Shown: piece by piece, positions 9,303 through 13,742 of the stretch
Position numbering within the stretch: the first letter of the stretch is position 1
Layout: every line of letters begins with the position of its first letter
Assembly (NCBI GenBank): GCA_016183945.1
Contig: JACPDP010000050.1
Coordinates: forward strand, 1 to 13,742
Direction of reading: 5' to 3'
From: Magnetospirillum sp.
Lineage (GTDB): Bacteria; Pseudomonadota; Alphaproteobacteria; Rhodospirillales; Magnetospirillaceae
Length of the DNA: 13,742 bases
The notes under the pieces: generated by a model
What the model was told of the DNA's origin: nothing
The model's input: only the letters and a program-made list of their open reading frames with translations
The model's database searches: none
Program-made: the position numbers and the translations under genes

Positions 9303-9372
9303 GCGGACAGACTCCCGCGCTTCGCTTGGGCCCCCACCCTGCCCTCACCCGGCTGCGCCAGGGAAGGGGCGG
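9303..9372 (+). repeat. Dispersed intergenic repeat, copy B, between corC and lnt
   Basis: The plus strand reads ACTCCCGCG, a CGCTTG motif, GCCCCCACCCTGCCCTC, CTGCG and CAGGGAAGGGG in the same order as the minus strand of 2204-2275. The similarity ends just before the lnt start. The element takes up most of the 112-base corC-lnt spacer in an otherwise overlapping gene run. It also creates a spurious upstream extension of the lnt frame (from a TTG at 9326). Confidence 0.7.
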
Positions 9373-9394
9373 ACACGCTGTGCGGACAATACTC

Positions 9395-10930
9395 ATGATC
9401 CTTCCCGACCGACTCGGCACCCTCGCCGGCTGGCGGCGCCGCGGCGCCCTGGCCGGGCTTGGCGGCCTGGCGGCGCTCGCCCTGCCGCCGGTGCATCTGC
9501 TGCCGGTGCTGCTGCTGTCGCTGCCCGGGCTGGTGTGGATCCTCGACGGCAGCCGCGACCGCAAGGCCGCCTTCGGCGCCGGCTGGTGGTTCGGCGCCGG
9601 CTGGTTCTCGGCCGGGCTGTACTGGATTTCCCACGCCCTGCTCACCGATCCCGCCCGCTTCGGATGGATGATCCCCTTCGCGGTGTTCGGCCTGTCGGGC
9701 GTGCTGGCGGTCTTTCTCGGCCTCGCCACCCTGGCCACCCGGCTGCTGGCGCCGAAGGGGCCGGGGCGCATCCTGGTGCTGGCGGCGGCGTGGACGCTGG
9801 CCGACTGGCTGCGCTCCTTCGTCCTCACCGGCTTCCCGTGGAACCCGCTGGGCTCGGTGTGGGACGCCTCGACGGCGGTGCTGCAGGCCGGCGCCCTGTT
9901 CGGCGTCTACGGTCTGACCCTGCTGACCGTGCTGGCCTTCGCCGCCCCGGCGGTGCTGGCCGACGTGCTGGGGCGGCGCGCCAAGGCGGCACTGCTGGCC
10001 GCCGCCGCCGCCCTGCCGCTGGCGGCGTTTGCCGGGGGATCCATACGTCTCGCGGCGGCGTCCGCCGATATGGTCCCCGACGTCACCCTGCGGCTGGTCC
10101 AGGCCAACGTTACCCAGGCCCACAAGTGGCGCGACGACCTGCGCGAAGCCAATCTCGACCGCCATCTCGAACTGTCGCGGCAAGCCGGCTGGGACAGGCT
10201 CACCGCGGTGGTGTGGCCGGAGACCGCCGCCGCCTTCTTCCTCGACGTCGACGCCCCGCGCCGTGCCCGGGTGGCCGAGGCGGCGCCGCCGGGCGGACTG
10301 GTGCTCACCGGGGCGCCACGCGTCACGCCGCGCGGCGTCGAGCCGCTGACGGTGTGGAACAGCCTGATGGCCGTCGATGGCGCCGCCCGCGTCGTGGCGG
10401 TGTACGACAAGGTCCACCTGGTCCCATTCGGCGAATATGTGCCGCTGCGCGCCGTGCTGCCCATCGCCAAGATCACCCATGGCGGCACCGATTTCTCGCC
10501 CGGTCCCGGCCTCCGCACGCTTCGGTTGCCGGGTTTGCCGGCCGCCAGCCCCCTGATCTGCTACGAGGCCATCTTCCCCCATGCCGTGGTCGGCGCCGAC
10601 CAGCCGCGGCCGGGGTGGCTGCTCAACGTCACCAATGACGGCTGGTTCGGGCTGTCGAGCGGTCCCCACCAGCACCTGGCGGCGGCACGCATGCGGGCGG
10701 TGGAGGAGGGGCTGCCCTTGGTGCGGGCGGCCAACACCGGCATCTCAGCGGTGATCGATGGTTATGGCAGGGTGGTGGCAGCCTTACCGCTCGGAGAGTC
10801 TGGCATCTTAGACTCTCTGCTTCCGCGTGCCATACCCCAGACGTTATACGGGTGGTTGGGAGATGCCCTGCCCATTATTCTCGCCGCGGTATGCTTCATA
10901 TCTGGTACTGCGCTGCGACGGTTGAAGTAA
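9395..10930 (+). CDS. lnt: Apolipoprotein N-acyltransferase
   Basis: Lnt is an inner-membrane enzyme that N-acylates the terminal cysteine of lipoproteins, the last maturation step. From the ATG at 9395 the product is 511 aa, the usual length. A GTG at 9380 is a possible alternative, with GGGAAGGGG about 10 bases upstream. The N-terminal half carries about six hydrophobic segments (residues about 17-215). The periplasmic nitrilase-like domain follows, with catalytic glutamate E276 (VVWPETAAAFF), lysine K339 (YDKVHLVPFGEY) and cysteine C389 (PLICYEAIFP), plus WLLNVTNDGWFG (408-419) and a final membrane segment at about 487-505. The last 60 or so codons use TTA, TCT, ATA and CTT, which the rest of the gene avoids, and the GC content drops there. 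The homologue in Sinorhizobium (actA) is needed for acid tolerance and is also followed by a small HTH regulator gene. Confidence 0.95.
   Translation: MILPDRLGTLAGWRRRGALAGLGGLAALALPPVHLLPVLLLSLPGLVWILDGSRDRKAAFGAGWWFGAGWFSAGLYWISHALLTDPARFGWMIPFAVFGLSGVLAVFLGLATLATRLLAPKGPGRILVLAAAWTLADWLRSFVLTGFPWNPLGSVWDASTAVLQAGALFGVYGLTLLTVLAFAAPAVLADVLGRRAKAALLAAAAALPLAAFAGGSIRLAAASADMVPDVTLRLVQANVTQAHKWRDDLREANLDRHLELSRQAGWDRLTAVVWPETAAAFFLDVDAPRRARVAEAAPPGGLVLTGAPRVTPRGVEPLTVWNSLMAVDGAARVVAVYDKVHLVPFGEYVPLRAVLPIAKITHGGTDFSPGPGLRTLRLPGLPAASPLICYEAIFPHAVVGADQPRPGWLLNVTNDGWFGLSSGPHQHLAAARMRAVEEGLPLVRAANTGISAVIDGYGRVVAALPLGESGILDSLLPRAIPQTLYGWLGDALPIILAAVCFISGTALRRLK
10794..10817. repeat. Perfect 8-bp hairpin inside the 3' end of lnt
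   Basis: GAGAGTCT (10794-10801) and AGACTCTC (10810-10817) are exact reverse complements around an 8-base loop. Both arms contain a GANTC site. It lies inside coding sequence, in the AT-richer and rare-codon part of lnt, and no T-run follows. It could be an mRNA structure, a protein-binding site or chance. Confidence 0.5.
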
Positions 10931-10974
10931 AACAGATATTGGGCCGATGTATTCGGGCGCCACCTTTCGGTGTT

Positions 10975-11012
10975 CAACTTAGTTGACTTGCGTACAATAT
11001 CGCGACTAAGGT
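10975..11012 (+). promoter_or_regulatory. Candidate promoter and operator for the HTH regulator gene
   Basis: TTGACT (10983-10988) lies 18 bases before TAAGGT (11007-11012), the same kind of pair as in front of miaB. A second possible -10, TACAAT, is at 10993-10998. The palindrome CAACTTAGTTG (10975-10985) overlaps the -35. CTTAGTTG (10978-10985) and CGACTAAG (11003-11010) form a 7-of-8 inverted repeat that brackets the promoter core. This layout suits binding by a dimeric repressor, possibly the product of the gene itself. The rest of the 127-base lnt-regulator spacer shows only a weak CACC/GGTG hairpin (10961-10972) and no clear terminator. Confidence 0.45.
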
Positions 11013-11057
11013 GGGCTCAATAGTGAAGCTCCACATCTTTTGTCTCGGAAAGCACTA

Positions 11058-11558
11058 ATGGCCCAAGCGAAGCGCCCTGCCAAGACCACAGACCGCAAGG
11101 TATCGAGCCGTGGCCGCATGCCCTCGGGCAGGCCAAACCCCATCGATGTCCATGTCGGCGGCCGCGTCCGGTTGCGACGCACATTGCTGGGGATGAGCCA
11201 GGAGAAGCTGGGCGAAGCCATCGGCTTGACTTTCCAGCAGGTCCAGAAATACGAGCGCGGTGCCAACCGCATCGGCGCCAGCCGGCTGTTCGACCTGTCG
11301 CGCGTGCTCGACGTGCCGGTGTCGTTCTTCTTCGACGACATCTCCGAGGACGTGCAGCAGCAGAGCCCGGTGCACATCATCAAGGGCCCCATGGGCCTGT
11401 GCGAGGACGCCGCCCCCTACGAGCCCGATCCCATGACCCGGCGCGAGACCCTTGAGCTGGTGCGGGCCTACTACAACATCCAGGACCCGCAGGTCCGCAA
11501 GCGGGTCTACGAACTGGCCAAGGCCTTGGCGTCGGCCAGCATGGACGCGGCGAAGTAG
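11058..11558 (+). CDS. XRE-family helix-turn-helix regulator, PhrR/PraR-like
   Basis: This is a small DNA-binding protein of 166 aa. It has a basic, probably disordered N-terminus (1-30) and a Cro/CI-type HTH domain at about 36-92, with GRVRLRRTLLGMSQEKLGEA (35-54) and TFQQVQKYERGANRIGASRL (58-77). The following VLDVPVSFFFDDI (83-95) is typical of this alphaproteobacterial group. The C-terminal segment (127-160, TRRETLELVRAYYNI and RKRVYELAKAL) is predicted helical and may mediate dimer formation. The start is the ATG at 11058 with GGAAAG six bases upstream; a TTG at 11040 in frame is less likely. From memory, PhrR of Sinorhizobium medicae lies after an lnt homologue and responds to low pH, and PraR controls adhesion and quorum-sensing genes in rhizobia. 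The targets here are unknown; autoregulation is inferred from the palindromes upstream. Confidence 0.85.
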   Translation: MAQAKRPAKTTDRKVSSRGRMPSGRPNPIDVHVGGRVRLRRTLLGMSQEKLGEAIGLTFQQVQKYERGANRIGASRLFDLSRVLDVPVSFFFDDISEDVQQQSPVHIIKGPMGLCEDAAPYEPDPMTRRETLELVRAYYNIQDPQVRKRVYELAKALASASMDAAK

Positions 11559-11599
11559 CCCTTCGCCCCCGCCCTCACCTACATCCTTTGCGATAGGGC

Positions 11600-11628
11600 T
11601 TGACGAACGAGGGCGCCGCCTGTCAGAA
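11600..11628 (+). promoter_or_regulatory. Weak candidate promoter for the metK leader
   Basis: TTGACG (11600-11605) lies 17 bases before TCAGAA (11623-11628), about 28 bases upstream of the riboswitch. The -10 match is poor. An inverted repeat GCCGCCT (11615-11621) / AGGCGGC (11638-11644) with a 16-base loop overlaps it and lies directly before the riboswitch. Confidence 0.3.
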
Positions 11629-11655
11629 GACCCTTCGAGGCGGCTGCGGTCGCTT

Positions 11656-11706
11656 CCGTGGAGATTTGACCGCTTGCCGCCACGTTAAAGCACCGGCTAA
11701 GTGGGT
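11656..11706 (+). ncRNA. SAM-II riboswitch in the metK leader
   Basis: The stretch matches the SAM-II (SAM-alpha, metA motif) consensus as I know it. The order is stem strand CGTGG (11657-11661), GATTTGACCG (11663-11672), CTTGC, stem strand CCACG (11680-11684), TTAAA, then GGCTAAG and GTGGG. The pseudoknot helix can form between CTTGCCG (11673-11679) and CGGC-T-AAG (11694-11701), with CC (11670-11671) pairing to GG in GTGGG. The common TTGCA/TGCTAA pair appears here as TTGCC/GGCTAA, so an A-U pair is replaced by C-G, a covarying change that supports the fold. SAM-II binds S-adenosylmethionine and lowers expression of methionine and SAM genes, usually by hiding the ribosome binding site. Here the 3' strand (GTGGG) lies 6 bases before an ATG at 11712 that is in frame with metK. 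Confidence 0.9.
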
Positions 11707-11726
11707 GCATCATGATCGTCTCTGAT

Positions 11727-11761
11727 GCCCCTGGTCCCGTCCGAATTGGAACTAGGAGGGC
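11727..11761 (+). promoter_or_regulatory. metK ribosome binding site and possible masking hairpin
   Basis: AGGAGGG (11754-11760) lies 8 bases before the GTG at 11769 and is a near-perfect Shine-Dalgarno, so it decides the metK start. GCCCCTGGT (11727-11735) can pair with ACTAGGAGGGC (11751-11761), with one G-U pair, two bulges and a 15-base loop, which would cover this site. The site also sits in the palindrome GGGCTAGCCC (11758-11767). The hairpin is a paper fold, not a computed one. Confidence 0.55.
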
Positions 11762-11768
11762 TAGCCCC

Positions 11769-12935
11769 GTGTCCAAGCAGAACTACCTCTTCACCAGCGA
11801 GTCGGTTTCCGAGGGTCATCCCGACAAGGTGTGTGACCGCATCTCCGACGCCATCGTCGACGCCTTCCTGGCGGCCGACCCCCATTCCCGCGTCGCGGTC
11901 GAGACCATGGCCACCACCAACCTGATCGTGCTGGCCGGCGAAGTGCGCGGCCCGGCCTCGGTCAGCCGGGAGCTGATGGAAGAGGCCGCCCGTCACGCCG
12001 TGAAGGATATCGGCTACGAGCAGGACGGTTTCCACTGGAAGAACGCCAAGGTCGAGGTGCACGTCCATTCCCAGTCCGTCGACATCGCGGTGGGTGTCGA
12101 CGCCGATGGCGACAAGGACGAGGGTGCGGGCGACCAGGGCATCATGTTCGGCTACGCGGTCGACGAGACCGATACGCTGATGCCGGCTCCCATCCACTTC
12201 TCGCACAACATCCTGAAGTCGCTGGCCGAGGCCCGCCACTCCGGCGCCTCGCCGCTGCTCGGCCCCGACGCCAAGAGCCAGGTGACCCTGGAGTACCGCA
12301 ACGGCAAGCCGGTGCGCGCCACCTCGGTGGTGGTTTCCACCCAGCACGACGCCGCCCTGTCGCAGGCCGACGTGCGCGAGATCGTGCGGCCGCACGTGGT
12401 CAACGTCCTGCCCAAGGGCTGGATGTGCGACGAGGCGCAGTTCTACGTCAACCCGACGGGGCGCTTCGTCATCGGCGGTCCCGACGGCGATTGCGGCCTG
12501 ACCGGCCGCAAGATCATCGTCGACACCTACGGTGGTGCGGCGCCGCATGGCGGCGGCGCCTTCTCGGGCAAGGACCCCACCAAGGTGGACCGGTCCGCCG
12601 CCTATGCCGCCCGCTACCTGGCCAAGAACGTGGTCGCCGCCGGCTTGGCCGAGAAGTGCGTCATCCAGTTGGCCTATGCCATCGGCGTGTCCAAGCCGCT
12701 GTCGGTCTATGTCGACACTTTCGGCACCGCGCAGGTGGACGAGGACAAGCTGTCCGACGTGCTGCAGCAGTTGGTCGACCTCAGCCCGCGCGGCATCCGC
12801 ACCCATCTCGGCCTCAACAAGCCGATCTACGCCCGCACCGCGGCCTATGGCCATTTCGGCCGCACCCCCGACGCCGACGGCGGCTTCTCGTGGGAGCGCA
12901 CCGATCTGGTCGAGCAGTTGAAGAAGGCGTTTTGA
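11769..12935 (+). CDS. metK: S-adenosylmethionine synthetase
   Basis: MetK makes S-adenosylmethionine from methionine and ATP in the cytoplasm. From the GTG at 11769 the product is 388 aa, as usual, and begins [20 protein letters not shown], containing the ATP-site H17 and D19. Signature motifs are GAGDQG (119-124, methionine/ATP site) and GGGAFSGKD (261-269, phosphate-binding loop), with [23 protein letters not shown] between them. The GTG is chosen for its strong Shine-Dalgarno and family length. An in-frame ATG at 11712 would add 19 residues ([19 protein letters not shown]) with no family counterpart, but it directly follows the SAM-II riboswitch and may be used for regulation. trmB follows 11 bases after the stop. 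Feedback by SAM through the riboswitch is expected. Confidence 0.97.
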   Translation: MSKQNYLFTSESVSEGHPDKVCDRISDAIVDAFLAADPHSRVAVETMATTNLIVLAGEVRGPASVSRELMEEAARHAVKDIGYEQDGFHWKNAKVEVHVHSQSVDIAVGVDADGDKDEGAGDQGIMFGYAVDETDTLMPAPIHFSHNILKSLAEARHSGASPLLGPDAKSQVTLEYRNGKPVRATSVVVSTQHDAALSQADVREIVRPHVVNVLPKGWMCDEAQFYVNPTGRFVIGGPDGDCGLTGRKIIVDTYGGAAPHGGGAFSGKDPTKVDRSAAYAARYLAKNVVAAGLAEKCVIQLAYAIGVSKPLSVYVDTFGTAQVDEDKLSDVLQQLVDLSPRGIRTHLGLNKPIYARTAAYGHFGRTPDADGGFSWERTDLVEQLKKAF

Positions 12936-12946
12936 GGACAGGCGTC

Positions 12947-13636
12947 GTGTCCGAGGAATCGCGCCCGCGGTTCTTCGGGCGGCGCAGCGGCAAGGCCTTG
13001 CGCCGGCAGGCGCTCGGCCTCCTGGAGTGCCTCCTGCCCCGTCTCGCCATCGGCGTGCCGGGGCAGGGGGAGGCTCTCGACCCCGCCACCCTGTTCCCCC
13101 ATCCCGTCACCGAGGTCTGGCTGGAGGTCGGCTTCGGCGGCGGCGAGCATCTCGCCGAACAGGCCGCCCGCCACCCCACGGTGGGAATGATCGGCTGCGA
13201 GGTGTTCCGCAACGGCGTCGCCAGTCTGCTCGGCCACCTCCAGGCCGGCGCGATCGACACCGTCCGCATCTTTCACGAGGACGCCCGCCTGCTGTTGCCG
13301 GCGCTGCCCGAGGCCTCGCTGGCCCGGGTGTTCGTGCTGTTCCCCGACCCCTGGCCCAAGCACCGCCACGCCGAGCGGCGCTTCATCGGCCCGGATAATC
13401 TGGATGCGGTGGCCCGGCTGCTGAAGGATGGCGGCGAGCTTCGGGTGGCCAGCGACGACCCCACCTATGCCGCCTGGGCCACCCGCCAGCTTGGCCAGCA
13501 TGCCGCCTTCGAGGCGGTACTGGTGACGGCGGAGCGCCACCGCCTGCCGGCCGACTGGCCGCCGACCCGCTACGAGCGCAAATGCCTGGCCGGCCGGGCG
13601 CCGACGTTCTTCCAGTATCGGCGGAAGGCGCGCTGA
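12947..13636 (+). CDS. trmB: tRNA (guanine-N7-)-methyltransferase
   Basis: TrmB uses SAM to form m7G46 in the variable loop of tRNAs. The 229-aa product has the Rossmann-fold SAM-binding motif EVGFGGGEH (60-68), an acidic residue after the next strand (GCEVFRNG, 83-90), the family signature FPDPWPKHRHAERRF (132-146) and the C-terminal TRYERK motif (207-212). The start is the GTG at 12947, 11 bases after the metK stop, with GAGGA about 8 bases upstream that overlaps the metK stop codon. The length agrees with the family (about 230-240 aa). Its place directly after metK is conserved in alphaproteobacteria, so it probably shares the metK transcript and comes under the same SAM-responsive control, at least at the mRNA level. 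No convincing terminator follows within the window. Confidence 0.96.
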   Translation: MSEESRPRFFGRRSGKALRRQALGLLECLLPRLAIGVPGQGEALDPATLFPHPVTEVWLEVGFGGGEHLAEQAARHPTVGMIGCEVFRNGVASLLGHLQAGAIDTVRIFHEDARLLLPALPEASLARVFVLFPDPWPKHRHAERRFIGPDNLDAVARLLKDGGELRVASDDPTYAAWATRQLGQHAAFEAVLVTAERHRLPADWPPTRYERKCLAGRAPTFFQYRRKAR

Positions 13637-13668
13637 AGGGTCGGGGGGGAGCCATCCTATCCATTTTA

Positions 13669-13690
13669 TTCGTCATCCCCGCGAAGGCGC
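13669..13690. repeat. Possible fragment of a dispersed intergenic repeat
   Basis: CGTCATCCCCGCGAAGGCG (13671-13689) resembles the head of a repeat seen between genes in many proteobacteria, in which the matching GCGGGGAT half normally follows. Here the second half is missing or diverged. The remaining tail (13637-13742) holds no gene that I can support. Confidence 0.35.
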
Positions 13691-13742
13691 TAAGGGATGC
13701 ACACATCTCGGGGCCGTCGGTCGAAACGCGATTGACCGGGGC

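Noticed and set aside
10961..10972. CACC-TTTC-GGTG hairpin after lnt as an intrinsic terminator
   Set aside because: The stem is only 4 bp and no T-run follows.
11615..11644. GCCGCCT/AGGCGGC stem before the riboswitch as a terminator
   Set aside because: It lacks a T-run and precedes the riboswitch; it may be only GC-rich pairing.
11697..12854. Minus-strand open frame opposite metK
   Set aside because: metK on the plus strand is unambiguous; the antisense frame is rich in Gly, His and Val without motifs.
1..13742. Mobile element, CRISPR, toxin-antitoxin, phage or defence genes
   Set aside because: Read on both strands, all long coherent frames are accounted for by conserved transport, RNA-modification and metabolic genes; no transposase, repeat-spacer array or integrase motif was seen.

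Overview
The window is high-GC DNA that codes densely on both strands. Its gene order and protein sequences fit an alphaproteobacterium, most likely of the Magnetospirillum/Rhodospirillaceae type. The order miaB-phoH-ybeY-corC-lnt-HTH regulator-metK-trmB and a SAM-II type riboswitch in front of metK both point that way. The genus is inferred from remembered protein similarity, not from a search.

Layout. Positions 1-5327 (minus strand) hold a peptide ABC importer operon, yejA-yejB-yejE-yejF; yejF runs off the left edge. A 180-base spacer between yejB and yejE is filled by a perfect 25-bp inverted repeat made of two copies of a dispersed element. Positions 5328-5539 are a divergent promoter region. 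Positions 5540-9282 (plus strand) hold a tight cluster for RNA modification, ribosome maturation and envelope function: miaB, phoH (ybeZ type), ybeY and corC, with stop/start overlaps between the last three. A further copy of the dispersed element separates corC from lnt (9395-10930). The 3' end of lnt and the spacer after it are clearly AT-richer. The spacer carries a promoter with palindromes and leads to a PhrR/PraR-like helix-turn-helix regulator (11058-11558). The leader of metK holds a SAM-II riboswitch (11656-11706), an in-frame upstream ATG and a hairpin that can cover the metK Shine-Dalgarno. metK and trmB then follow closely. The last 106 bases hold no gene that I can support.

How the genes work together. 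YejABEF imports peptides. MiaB modifies A37 of tRNAs using SAM, and YbeY with PhoH act in rRNA and RNA metabolism. CorC and Lnt serve the envelope (cation efflux and lipoprotein acylation). MetK makes SAM, and TrmB and MiaB consume it; the riboswitch closes the loop by sensing SAM.

Most genes are conserved housekeeping genes. I see no phage, CRISPR, toxin-antitoxin or defence module. The most interesting part is the metK leader, where the riboswitch sits directly before an in-frame upstream start rather than before the start with the strong ribosome binding site.
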